64,000 nt of DNA, taken from Amycolatopsis dendrobii. Lineage in GTDB: Bacteria; Actinomycetota; Actinomycetes; Mycobacteriales; Pseudonocardiaceae. Under the pieces are notes generated by a model. That model searched no databases. It was not told where the DNA came from and worked only from the letters and a program-made list of their open reading frames with translations. Position 1 is the stretch's first letter. Each line of letters opens with the position of its first letter. Shown piece by piece: positions 8,268 through 16,211 of this stretch. The DNA lies in contig NZ_JACGZW010000004.1 of the NCBI RefSeq assembly GCF_014145675.1, positions 310,001 through 374,000 of the forward strand. Direction: 5' to 3'. Made by a program: the position numbers and the translations under genes.

Positions 8268-9383
8268 TCACCAGCGGACGGGCAGATCGGCCCGCACGAC
8301 GGTGGGGCCGCCGGCGGGACTGACGACGGTGAGCACGCCGTCGATCGTGGCGGCGCGGTCGGCCAATCCGGCCAGGCCGCCGCCGGGGCGCATCGAGGCG
8401 CCGCCGTGGCCGTTGTCGGTGATCTCGACGACCACGGTGTCGTCGTCGCGGGTCACTCGCACGGACGCGCGGTCGGCGCCGGAATGTTTGGTCACGTTGG
8501 TGAGCGTTTCGCTCACGATGAAGTACGTCGTCGTTTCGACGGGTGCGGGCGGCCGGGGTTGTACGGTAACCTCGACCTCAATAGGGATAGGCATTCTTGC
8601 GGTAAGAGAAGACAACGCCGCGTCCAGGCCGCGGTCCTGGAGCACCGGCGGGTAGATGCCGCGCGCGAGGTCACGCAACTCCGAGACAGCGAGTTTGGCG
8701 TCGGCGTGCGCGGCTCCGATGAGTTCGCGGACCGCGGTCGGGTCGTCGAGGTCGAGTTTGAGCTGGGCGCGGCCCAGGCTCATCGCGACGGACACCAGCC
8801 GCTGCTGGGCGCCGTCGTGCAGGTCTCGTTCGATCCGGCGCCGTTCGGCCTCCACCGCGTCGACTCCGCGCGCTCGCGAGTTCCGCAGCTGCTGCGTGCG
8901 CGCTTCCAGTTGCGCGGTGCGGTTCGGGCCGAGGAACGACGCCGCCAGTTCGCCGTGCATCGTCCCGATGCGCGGCGCCACGAAAATCCCGAAAGGAGGT
9001 ACTGCGATGGACACGACGCCCGCCACGAATTCCACGATGCCCAAAGGAAAAGCGATGAGCACGAAGGCGAACTCGCGCCAGGTGGCGGGGTCGAGCAACC
9101 GCGCCTGCCACACCGCGAGCAGGCCCGGTCCGGCCGGTCGCCTGCGCGCGGGTTCGGAGATGGTCACGCCGAGCATCCGGTGCGCCCAGCGTCGTTCGAA
9201 GGCGCAATACGACCGCATCAGCGAGGTCGCGACCAGCAGGACGGGGATGCCGATCCACAGCATCGTCGTCGCGACGCCGGCCAGCATGGTCACCAGGATC
9301 AGCACGAACGCGGCGAGCCGGATCGGGAGGCTCAGCACGAGAAACCCGATCGCCCGCATGGTCGGCGGCCGCGTCACGGGCAT
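8268..9383 (-). CDS. sensor histidine kinase (HisKA_3 type)
   Basis: A 371-residue membrane sensor kinase. The N-terminal half has two pairs of hydrophobic segments (about residues 12-56 and 104-135) typical of actinobacterial integral-membrane sensor domains. The dimerisation/phospho-acceptor motif RRRIERDLHDGAQQRL places the phosphorylated His at residue 189. The C-terminal ATPase domain has the N-box region SETLTNVTKHS and G-boxes ITDNGHGG and GGLAGLADR. It would phosphorylate the response regulator encoded next. Its start overlaps the end of the upstream glycosyltransferase gene by 10 bases, indicating translational coupling. The signal sensed is unknown. Confidence 0.93.
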   Translation of the reverse strand: MPVTRPPTMRAIGFLVLSLPIRLAAFVLILVTMLAGVATTMLWIGIPVLLVATSLMRSYCAFERRWAHRMLGVTISEPARRRPAGPGLLAVWQARLLDPATWREFAFVLIAFPLGIVEFVAGVVSIAVPPFGIFVAPRIGTMHGELAASFLGPNRTAQLEARTQQLRNSRARGVDAVEAERRRIERDLHDGAQQRLVSVAMSLGRAQLKLDLDDPTAVRELIGAAHADAKLAVSELRDLARGIYPPVLQDRGLDAALSSLTARMPIPIEVEVTVQPRPPAPVETTTYFIVSETLTNVTKHSGADRASVRVTRDDDTVVVEITDNGHGGASMRPGGGLAGLADRAATIDGVLTVVSPAGGPTVVRADLPVRW

Positions 9384-10636
9384 AGCGCGATCCGTTCCAG
9401 TTCCGGCACGAGGTCGTCGAGCGTGGGCGTCGCCAGCATCTCGTCGCGCACCTCGAGCGCGCATTCGCGAAAGGACGGTTCTTCCAGCAGCCGGCACACT
9501 CCTGCCCGGACGCTCGCGGGCGTCACGTCCTCGAGGTCCACCAGCAGCCCGTTGCCGCGCTTCACCTGTGCGACCGCCGAGCCGCGTTCGCTCCACGTGG
9601 TGCCCGGGATGACCAGCTGCGGGACGCCGTTCACGACCGCGTTGCTGATCGTCGCGCCGCCGCCCTGGTGCACGATCGCGGAGCACGAGGCGAGAAGTTC
9701 GTTCATCGGCACGAAATCGACCGCACGGACGTTGTCCGGGATTGTGCGCACGGACGCGAGCTGGCTCGCGTTCAGCGTGGCGATCACTTCGATGTCGAGG
9801 TCGGCGAGGCCGTCCAGCAGGTCTCCGACGGAGGTCTCCTCGATGCCGAGCACCTGCCGGTTCGAGATGCCGAGGGTGAGCATCACCCGCGGCCGCTCCG
9901 GCTGCTCCAGCACCCAGGAGGGGATTGCCATCGGCTTGTTCTGCGGGACGAACCGGGCCGGGACGTAGTCGACGTCCACGCCGTCGTACCGCAGATACGA
10001 CGGATGGCAGTCGATGGTCCGCACGCCGTAGCGGAGAGTTTCGTCGTAGTCCGCGCCGAACCGGCCGACCGCGACGGACATCCACGTCACGAACGGGTCC
10101 GGCGACGTGTCCTCGGGGCGGCTGGCTCTGAGGTCGCGGTACTGCGCGCCGATGCGGGCGGTCTGGTCGGCGGCGTACATCATCCGCAGGTGCGGTACCC
10201 CGAGCGCGTGCGCGACGATCGGCGCGGCGTAGATCATCGGGTCCCACACGACGAGGTCCGGCTGCCATTGCCGGGCGAAGCGGACGAGTTCGTCGAGCAG
10301 CGAATCCGGCGTGGTCCAGCGGAACACGTCGACCCAGTGCTCGTACACGTTGCGCACGTACTCGTCGGTGTAGCGCTCGGGACGGCTTTCGGAGATCCGG
10401 AAGTCGCCCTGCATCGCGTTGTTGCCGTCGACCTGGAGCTGGCGGTGCCGGGCGATGTCGAGTTCGTCGCCGAACCACATGGCGTCCAGCCCGGTTTCGG
10501 CGAACGACGCGACCTCGCGCGGGTTGCATTGCCCGACGAAGCGCACCTCGTGCCCGGCCGCGGCCAGCGCCCAGCCCACCGGAGCCATGCTGTAAACGTG
10601 CGTCCTCGTCGGGAAGACCATCAGCATCACGCGCAT
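9374..10636 (-). CDS. GT1-family glycosyltransferase (macrolide/macrolactam type, EryCIII/VinC-like)
   Basis: A 420-residue GT-B glycosyltransferase of the antibiotic-decorating family. The N-terminal acceptor half begins MRVMLMVFPTRTHVYSMAP, and the C-terminal nucleotide-sugar site HQGGGATISNAVVNGVPQLV carries the conserved His and GGxxT elements. Length matches aglycone glycosyltransferases. It probably transfers a deoxy- or amino-sugar from an NDP-sugar to the macrolactam in the cytosol; the donor cannot be read from sequence, but the sugar operon at 50336-53351 is a candidate supplier. It is the first gene of an operon with a two-component system and diverges from the starter-cassette gene at 10860. 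The shared intergenic region carries two short palindromes built on AGGGG. The ATG at 10636 begins the first beta strand. Confidence 0.9.
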   Translation of the reverse strand: MRVMLMVFPTRTHVYSMAPVGWALAAAGHEVRFVGQCNPREVASFAETGLDAMWFGDELDIARHRQLQVDGNNAMQGDFRISESRPERYTDEYVRNVYEHWVDVFRWTTPDSLLDELVRFARQWQPDLVVWDPMIYAAPIVAHALGVPHLRMMYAADQTARIGAQYRDLRASRPEDTSPDPFVTWMSVAVGRFGADYDETLRYGVRTIDCHPSYLRYDGVDVDYVPARFVPQNKPMAIPSWVLEQPERPRVMLTLGISNRQVLGIEETSVGDLLDGLADLDIEVIATLNASQLASVRTIPDNVRAVDFVPMNELLASCSAIVHQGGGATISNAVVNGVPQLVIPGTTWSERGSAVAQVKRGNGLLVDLEDVTPASVRAGVCRLLEEPSFRECALEVRDEMLATPTLDDLVPELERIALCP

Positions 10637-10712
10637 CGCGGCAGCTCCGGGTTCGTAGGCACGGGAGAACAAGGGAAACGGTAGGGCCGTGCTCCGTCCG
10701 GGCCCACCCGGT

Positions 10713-10806
10713 AGGGGACCCCTGAATCCGGCGCGGGCAAGGAGGATTTGGCTCGGCTTTAGATGCCCCTTAGGGGCTATGGCGCGCGGGCCGCGGCAGA
10801 TAGACA
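10713..10806 (+). promoter_or_regulatory. Divergent promoter region with AGGGG palindromes
   Basis: Two short palindromes lie here: AGGGGACCCCT (10713-10723) and GCCCCTTAGGGGC (10765-10777). The TTAGGGG of the second (10770-10776) is followed after exactly 24 bases by TAGACA (10801-10806), a TANNNT-like -10 element for the peptidase gene at 10860. In the other direction, the first palindrome is 35 bases from TACCGT on the minus strand (683-678 region), which could serve the glycosyltransferase at 10636. The same box and spacing recur across the cluster. Confidence 0.5.
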
Positions 10807-10859
10807 GGTAATCGGATCCGGCCGCGCTGCGCCGGAGACGGACGAGGGAGGCGAACGAG

Positions 10860-11801
10860 GTGATGAGCATGGCCATGGAGCCCACCGCGAAAGGCTGGGT
10901 CCCGTTCGGCGAGCACCGCACCTGGTACCGGGTCACCGGGCAACCGGGAGGAGCGGCTCCCGCTGTGGTCGTGGTGCACGGCGGGCCGGGCAGCACGCAC
11001 GACTACCTGCTGAGCCTGACCGAGCTCGCCGGGCACGGATTCCCGGTCGTGCACTACGACCAGCTCGGCAGCGGCGGATCGAGCAGGCTGCCGGACGCCG
11101 ATCCTGGGTTCTGGAACCCGGAGCTGTTCGGCGACGAGCTGGACAATCTGGTGCACCGGCTGGGCATCGAGGACAACTACGTCCTCTATGGACAGTCCTG
11201 GGGCGGGCTGGTCGTCGCGCGGCACGCGGCCGAACGTCCGGACGGCCTGCGCGGGCTGGTGATCGCCAACTCTCCCGCGTCGTACGAGTTGTGGCGCAGC
11301 GAGATGGACCGGCTGCGCGCGCTGCTCCCGCCCGGCGTCGACGAGGGCCTGCGGGCGCACGAGGCCGCCGGCACGACGGACACGCAGGAGTACTTCGACC
11401 TCATGCGCGTCTTCTACGACCGGCACGTCTGCCGCGTGCTGCCGTGGCCGGCCGACTACGTCGCCTCGTTCATGGAGATGGCCGACAACAACACCGTCTA
11501 CTCGGTGATGAACGGCCCCAGCGAGTTCACCGTCTCCGGCACGCTCGCGGACTACTCGGTGATCGACCGCCTCGACGACATCGAGGTGCCGACCCTGCTC
11601 ATCTCCGGCGCGCACGACGAGGCCACCCCGGCCACCGTGCAGCCGTACTACGACCGGATCCACGACGTGCGCTGGGAGATCCTCCCGGAATCGAGCCACG
11701 TCCCCCATCTCGAGGAACCGGAGCGGTTCCGCGAAATCCTGCTGGGATTCCTTCAGCAAGTCCATTCCCCCGCCGAAAGAGAGGTCGCCAGTCATGGATG
11801 A
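10860..11801 (+). CDS. proline-iminopeptidase-type aminopeptidase (VinJ-like) removing the starter cap
   Basis: A 313-residue alpha/beta hydrolase of peptidase family S33. Visible are the HGGPGSTHDYL oxyanion motif, the nucleophile elbow YGQSWGG (Ser113), the acid in ISGAHDEATPAT and the His in ESSHVPHLEE. In vicenistatin biosynthesis, VinJ removes the N-terminal alanine that protects the beta-amino group of the polyketide before macrolactam closure. The neighbouring VinK-, L-, M-, N- and O-type genes make the same role likely here. The GTG at 10860 has GGGAGG 8 bases upstream; ATGs at 10863 and 10869 are alternatives. Its stop overlaps the acyltransferase start by 8 bases. Confidence 0.9.
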   Translation: MMSMAMEPTAKGWVPFGEHRTWYRVTGQPGGAAPAVVVVHGGPGSTHDYLLSLTELAGHGFPVVHYDQLGSGGSSRLPDADPGFWNPELFGDELDNLVHRLGIEDNYVLYGQSWGGLVVARHAAERPDGLRGLVIANSPASYELWRSEMDRLRALLPPGVDEGLRAHEAAGTTDTQEYFDLMRVFYDRHVCRVLPWPADYVASFMEMADNNTVYSVMNGPSEFTVSGTLADYSVIDRLDDIEVPTLLISGAHDEATPATVQPYYDRIHDVRWEILPESSHVPHLEEPERFREILLGFLQQVHSPAEREVASHG

Positions 11802-12753
11802 GGCCAGCCAGGCCGGATCGGCGGTCGTGTTCCCCGGGATGAGCCCGTGCCGGTTCGTCGACTTCGGCAAGTTCCTGCTCATCAACCCGTTCGCGCGCAG
11901 GCTCATCAAGGACGCCGACGACCGGCTGGGCTACTCGCTGGTCGACCGCTTCCGCGAGGCCGAGGGCGACTACTCCGAGTACGCTCAGGTCGGGTTCATG
12001 CTCACCTGCGTCGCGCTCGCCGAGTGGGCCGAACAGGAGTACGGGATGAGCCCGGACTACTGCACCGGCCCGAGTTTCGGCGAGAAACCGGCCAGCGTGT
12101 ACGCCGGTTCGCTCACTTTCCCGGATGCGGTGTGGATGACCGCGAAGCTCGCGCAGTGCCTCGACGAGTTCTTCGCGACCGAGCACACCGACGTCGTCAC
12201 GCACTCGTTCGTCCGCACGCCGGAAGAGAAACTGCGCGACGCGCTGACCGAACTGGACGGGCGCGGCGAATGGTCGGACATCTCCTGCTACATCGACCAC
12301 GACTTCTACATGGTCTCGGTGCGGGAGCGGAACCTCGACTGGCTCAAGCAGACCGTGCGGGGCATGGGCGGGCTGTCGCTGTACACGATGCGTCCTCCGC
12401 TGCACTCGCGCGCGTTCGGCGCGTTGCGGCGCAAGGCCGAGGACGAGGTGCTCGGCGGCCTCGACTTCCATGATCCCCTCCTTCCGATCATCGCCGACCA
12501 GGACGGTTCGGTGCTGCGGTCCGGCGAGCAGGTCCGCACGATGCTGCTGGACAGCATCGTCGAGCCGCTGCGCTGGCCGGACGTCGTCTCGTCGCTCGAA
12601 CAGCTCGGCGTGCGCAAGCTGTGGGTGGCCGGGCCGGACACGCTGTTCGGCCGCGTCCGTGCCACCACCAGCCGGTTCGAGGTGACCACGGTGAACCCGC
12701 GGCTCGCGCTGCAGCCGCGGCGGCGCGGCGCGGGTCCCTCGCGGGTCAGCTAG
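11794..12753 (+). CDS. discrete acyltransferase (VinK-like) loading the aminoacyl starter onto the PKS
   Basis: A 319-residue stand-alone acyltransferase with the FabD/PKS-AT fold. The N-terminal VVFPGMSPCR replaces the usual GQG, the nucleophile is Ser94 in TGPSFGE, and His204 in PPLHSRAF is the likely partner. The usual malonate-binding Arg motif is not evident. VinK in the vicenistatin pathway carries a dipeptidyl (alanyl-3-aminoisobutyryl) group from the stand-alone ACP to the PKS loading ACP. PKS1 here begins with a lone ACP and no loading AT, which fits. The gene converges on the ACP gene with an 8-base overlap of the 3' ends. Confidence 0.88.
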   Translation: MDEASQAGSAVVFPGMSPCRFVDFGKFLLINPFARRLIKDADDRLGYSLVDRFREAEGDYSEYAQVGFMLTCVALAEWAEQEYGMSPDYCTGPSFGEKPASVYAGSLTFPDAVWMTAKLAQCLDEFFATEHTDVVTHSFVRTPEEKLRDALTELDGRGEWSDISCYIDHDFYMVSVRERNLDWLKQTVRGMGGLSLYTMRPPLHSRAFGALRRKAEDEVLGGLDFHDPLLPIIADQDGSVLRSGEQVRTMLLDSIVEPLRWPDVVSSLEQLGVRKLWVAGPDTLFGRVRATTSRFEVTTVNPRLALQPRRRGAGPSRVS

Positions 12754-12991
12754 CCGGCTGCAGCTTCGACAGCGTCGTCCAGAGGCGTCCGGGGTTCTCG
12801 AACGTCTCCAGGTTCAGCGCGTCGTCGGAGAACCGGACGTTGTACTTCTCCTCCAGCACCGCCAGCAGTTCCACCGTGGCGAGCGAGTCGAGGCCGTACT
12901 CCTTGAGCGGGGTCTCGGCGGTCAGCGCTTCGTCGGCGGGCAGGAACGGAAGGTACGGGCGGAGGGCTTCGTCGAAAGAGCTGTCCCACAT
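12746..12991 (-). CDS. stand-alone acyl carrier protein (VinL-like)
   Basis: An 81-residue acidic carrier protein; the phosphopantetheine Ser36 lies in EYGLDSLATVELL. In vicenistatin biosynthesis VinL carries 3-methylaspartate, then 3-aminoisobutyrate, then the aminoacylated form. The gene lies on the strand opposite the rest of the starter cassette, tail to tail with the VinK-type gene. I start at the ATG at 12991, preceded by CCGGAG; the frame extends 9 codons further upstream without a better site. A TAGGGG box lies about 108 bases upstream on its strand. Confidence 0.9.
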   Translation of the reverse strand: MWDSSFDEALRPYLPFLPADEALTAETPLKEYGLDSLATVELLAVLEEKYNVRFSDDALNLETFENPGRLWTTLSKLQPAS

Positions 12992-13058
12992 GGCTACTCC
13001 GGTGGCTGGGTCGGGCACTTCACCAGGCAGGGAAACCGACCGCCCGGTTCGGTTTTGA

Positions 13059-13104
13059 ACCTTACCCCGCGCCGCCGCTCCTGAGCGACGCGTCGGGACC
13101 CCTA
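13059..13104 (-). promoter_or_regulatory. Candidate promoter for the ACP gene
   Basis: TAGGGG on the minus strand (13104-13099) is followed after 34 bases by TAAGGT (13064-13059). The gap is about one helical turn longer than the 24-base spacing seen elsewhere in the cluster. The box is also only about 20 bases before the plus-strand adenylation gene, so that gene must use another element or be read through. Confidence 0.3.
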
Positions 13105-13122
13105 TTCAGGCGGAGGACCATG

Positions 13123-14619
13123 ATGGACACCACGACCACCTCGGGACTGCACGCGCGGTTTCTGCGCGGGCTGGCCCGTTCCGAGTCCCGGCCGGCGGTC
13201 AGCGTCGGCGGGCGGACGCTGACCTACGGCGAGCTGCACGAGCGGGCGTTGCTGTGGGGCGGCGCGCTGGCGGAGTCCGGCGCCCGCACGGTAGGGGTGC
13301 TGGCAGGCAAGGGCGTCACCGCCTACGCCGGGATTCTGGCCGGGTTGTACGCGGGGGCGACGGTTGTCCCGCTGCGGCCGGATTTCCCGGCGGCCCGGAC
13401 CGCGCAGATGGTCGAGGCGGCGGAGGTGGACGCGATCATCGCCGACGAACGCGGTCTGACCGTGGCTCCGCCGGTGCAGACCCTGCTGGCTCCGGAAGCC
13501 AGCCCGAAAGTACTGAAAGCGGCACGCGCGCTCAGCGAGCCCAGGCACGTGCGCCCGGAGGACTCCGCGTACGTGCTGTTCACCTCGGGCTCCACGGGAC
13601 GGCCGAAGGGAGTCCGGATCGGCCACGGCTCCACCGAGCATTACTTCGGCCTGCTCGACGCGCGGTACGACTTCACCCCGGACGACGTCTTCTCCCAGAC
13701 GTTCGACCTGAACTTCGACTGCGCGATGTTCGACCTCTTCTGCGCGTGGGGCGCGGGCGCGGAAGCGGTGGTCCTGCCGGGAGCGGCGTACCGGAACGTG
13801 CCGGCGTTCGTGGCGGAACGCGGACTCACCGTGTGGTTCTCCACGCCGAGCGCGATCGACCTGGTGCGTCGCACCGGACGGCTCACCCCGGGTGCGATGC
13901 CCGGTCTCCGGTGGAGCTTCTTCGCCGGGGAAGCGCTGACCGTGCGCGACACCGCGGACTGGCGGGCGGCGGCGGGCAATTCCGTCACCGAGAACCTCTA
14001 CGGCCCCACGGAGCTGACCATCACCGTCGCCGGGTACCGGTGGGACGACGAGGAGAGCCCGCGGATCGCGGTGAACGGCGTGGTGCCGATCGGCGCGGTG
14101 CACGAGGGGCACGAGTACCTGCTCATCGACGAGAACGAGGCGGGAGAGGGCGAACTCGCCATCGCCGGACCGCAGCTGACGCCGGGCTACCTCGACCCGG
14201 CCGACGAGAAGGGCCGGTTCCTCGACCGCGACGGGCAGCGGTTCTATCGCACGGGCGACCGGGTGCGACGGCTCGGCGGGGACGATCTCGCCTACCTCGG
14301 GCGGCTCGATTCGCAGGTGCAGGTGCTCGGCTGGCGCGTGGAGCTCACCGAGGTGGAGCACGCGCTGGAGACGTGCGGGGTGCAGGCGGTGGCGCTCGGC
14401 GTCCAAGGCGACGCGGGGACCGAGCTGTTCGTCTTCTACACCGGGCCGCAGCGTCCGGTGATCGAACTGGTGCGGGCGTTGCGGGCGGTGCTGCCCGAGG
14501 GCGTGATCCCGCGGCGGTACGAACACGTCGAGGAGTTCCCGCTGAATTCGAACCGCAAGATCGACCGGAAAACCCTGGCGGCGCGGGCCGCGGAGATCCT
14601 CAGTCCGGTGCCTGCCTGA
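13123..14619 (+). CDS. amino-acid adenylation enzyme (VinM-like), adds protecting amino acid
   Basis: A 498-residue stand-alone AMP-forming adenylation protein. Core motifs are in order: A3 VLFTSGSTGRPKG, A4 region FDLNFDCAMFD, A5 NLYGPTE, A7 YRTGDR, A8 GRLDSQVQVLGWRVEL and A10 NSNRKIDRK. The A4 Asp that binds the alpha-amino group is kept, so an alpha-amino acid is the likely substrate. VinM activates L-alanine and couples it to the amine of 3-aminoisobutyryl-ACP. The same role is inferred here because the whole cassette is conserved; the exact amino acid is not proven. Two consecutive ATGs exist at 13120 and 13123; GGAGG at 13112-13116 favours the second. Confidence 0.87.
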   Translation: MDTTTTSGLHARFLRGLARSESRPAVSVGGRTLTYGELHERALLWGGALAESGARTVGVLAGKGVTAYAGILAGLYAGATVVPLRPDFPAARTAQMVEAAEVDAIIADERGLTVAPPVQTLLAPEASPKVLKAARALSEPRHVRPEDSAYVLFTSGSTGRPKGVRIGHGSTEHYFGLLDARYDFTPDDVFSQTFDLNFDCAMFDLFCAWGAGAEAVVLPGAAYRNVPAFVAERGLTVWFSTPSAIDLVRRTGRLTPGAMPGLRWSFFAGEALTVRDTADWRAAAGNSVTENLYGPTELTITVAGYRWDDEESPRIAVNGVVPIGAVHEGHEYLLIDENEAGEGELAIAGPQLTPGYLDPADEKGRFLDRDGQRFYRTGDRVRRLGGDDLAYLGRLDSQVQVLGWRVELTEVEHALETCGVQAVALGVQGDAGTELFVFYTGPQRPVIELVRALRAVLPEGVIPRRYEHVEEFPLNSNRKIDRKTLAARAAEILSPVPA

Positions 14620-14635
14620 GCCGCCAGACTGCCAG

Positions 14636-14682
14636 CTAGGGGCCGTTAGGGGTGTGGATCACCGCCTGCGCGCGGATAACTT
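14636..14682 (+). promoter_or_regulatory. Candidate pathway promoter: tandem TAGGGG boxes plus -10
   Basis: CTAGGGG (14636-14642) and TTAGGGG (14646-14652) are direct repeats with a 10-base period. TAACTT (14677-14682) starts exactly 24 bases after the second box. The 17-base core AGGGGCCGTTAGGGGTG is identical upstream of PKS3 (53512-53528). It would drive the operon from 14751 to 20353. Confidence 0.6.
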
Positions 14683-14750
14683 TCTGCGACGTCGGGGAGC
14701 TATCCCGCGCAGGCACGGTGATTCTACGAATCCTTTCGGGAGTGGCAGTC

Positions 14751-16211
14751 GTGAACGAATCCGGTTCTCTCGTCCATGCCCTGCTCGACGCGGCGGTGGC
14801 CAGTGCGCCGGACGCCGCCGCGGTGCGCGACCGGGCGGGGGTGTGGACGTATGCCGAGCTGGCCGCTTGGAGTCACGCGGTGGAGGCGGTCCTCGCGCGG
14901 CGCGGGGTCGGGCGCGGCGATCGCGTAGTCGTGCAGTTGCCGACTGACCGGGCGCTGGTCGCGCTCTTCCACGGGACTTCCCGCCGGGGTGCGGTGTTCG
15001 TGCCGATCAACCCGGCGATGAAGCAGTTCCACTTCGATTCCGTCGTCGAGAACGCCGAACCGGTGCTGATCCTGCAGCCCGCCGAGTTCGCTCCACTGTG
15101 GACGGAAGTCGAAGCGGCTTACCGCGAGGGGACGCGCGTCGAGCCCACTGACGTGGACCTGGACGACGTCGCGGTTCTCGTTTACACCTCCGGCAGCACG
15201 GCCGCGCCCAAGGGTGTCATCGGGCCGCACCGGCAGGTCACCTTCGCCGCGGGCGCGATCCAGGCGGTGCTCGGCTACCGCCAGGACGACGTCGTTTTCT
15301 GCCGGTTCCCGATGTCCTGGGACTACGGCCTGTACAAGGTTCTCCTCTCGACGCTCGGCCGCAGCGAGATCGTGCTGGCCGACGCCGAGTCCGATCTTCG
15401 GCTGCTGCAACGGATGCGCGAGGTCGGCGCGACGGTCGTCCCGATCGTGCCTTCGCTCGCGACGATGATCGCCACCCTCGCCGAGCGCGACCGCGGCGAA
15501 GCGGCTCCGGTGCGGCTGTTCACCAACACGGGTGCGGCGCTGCCGGATTCGACCATCGCGAAGCTTCGCGACGCGTTCCCCGGCGTCCGCGTCGTCCGCC
15601 AGTTCGGGCAGACCGAGTGCAAGCGGATCACCGTCATGCCGCCGGAGGAAGACACCGAGCGTCCGGGTTCGTCGGGCCTTCCCCTGCCCGGCACGACCGT
15701 GCACATCCTCGCCGCCGACGGAACTCCGTTGCCCGCTGGGGAAATAGGCGAGATCGTGGCCGCCGGTCCGCACGTGATGCCCGGCTACTGGCGCGCCCCG
15801 GAGCTGTCCGCACGAGCGTTCCGCCGCGACGAGGCCACCGGCGAACTGCGCCTGCACACCGGCGACTACGGCCGGCTCGACGAGGACGGCTACCTCTACT
15901 TCGAGGGCCGCCGCGACGACATGTTCAAGCGCAAGGGAATCCGGATGTCCACTTTGGAGATCGAGGCGGCCGCGATGGACATTCCCGGCGTGCGCGCGGC
16001 TGGCGCGATCCCGCCGAGCGAGACGCGTGACCTGGCGATCTGCGTGGAGAGCGAGCTGCCGCCGACCACGGTGCTCAAGGAACTGGCGCAGCGGCTCGAG
16101 CCGCAGAAGGTGCCCGCGCTGTGCCACGTCGTGGACGAGTTCCCGCTCACCGCGCACGGCAAGAACGCGACGAAGGAACTCGCCCTGCTGGTGGAAGGTG
16201 CCCGCAAATGA
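14751..16211 (+). CDS. 3-methylaspartate:ACP adenylation ligase (VinN-like)
   Basis: A 486-residue acyl-AMP ligase. Motifs include A3 LVYTSGSTAAPKG, the A4/A5 region MSWDYGLYK and RQFGQTECKR, A7 LHTGDYGRLDEDG, A8 FEGRRDDMFKRKG, and A10 AHGKNATKEL with its Lys. By homology and context it would activate the beta-carboxylate of 3-methylaspartate and load it on the stand-alone ACP, as VinN does. The substrate pocket cannot be verified by eye. I start at the GTG at 14751 with GGGAG 8 bases upstream; the frame is open earlier but runs into the promoter boxes. It is the first of five genes joined by 4-base start/stop overlaps, down to the P450. Confidence 0.88.
   Translation: MNESGSLVHALLDAAVASAPDAAAVRDRAGVWTYAELAAWSHAVEAVLARRGVGRGDRVVVQLPTDRALVALFHGTSRRGAVFVPINPAMKQFHFDSVVENAEPVLILQPAEFAPLWTEVEAAYREGTRVEPTDVDLDDVAVLVYTSGSTAAPKGVIGPHRQVTFAAGAIQAVLGYRQDDVVFCRFPMSWDYGLYKVLLSTLGRSEIVLADAESDLRLLQRMREVGATVVPIVPSLATMIATLAERDRGEAAPVRLFTNTGAALPDSTIAKLRDAFPGVRVVRQFGQTECKRITVMPPEEDTERPGSSGLPLPGTTVHILAADGTPLPAGEIGEIVAAGPHVMPGYWRAPELSARAFRRDEATGELRLHTGDYGRLDEDGYLYFEGRRDDMFKRKGIRMSTLEIEAAAMDIPGVRAAGAIPPSETRDLAICVESELPPTTVLKELAQRLEPQKVPALCHVVDEFPLTAHGKNATKELALLVEGARK

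Noticed and set aside
13123..16211. NRPS modules
   Set aside because: Both adenylation proteins are stand-alone, with no condensation or fused carrier domain; the context is starter-unit activation.
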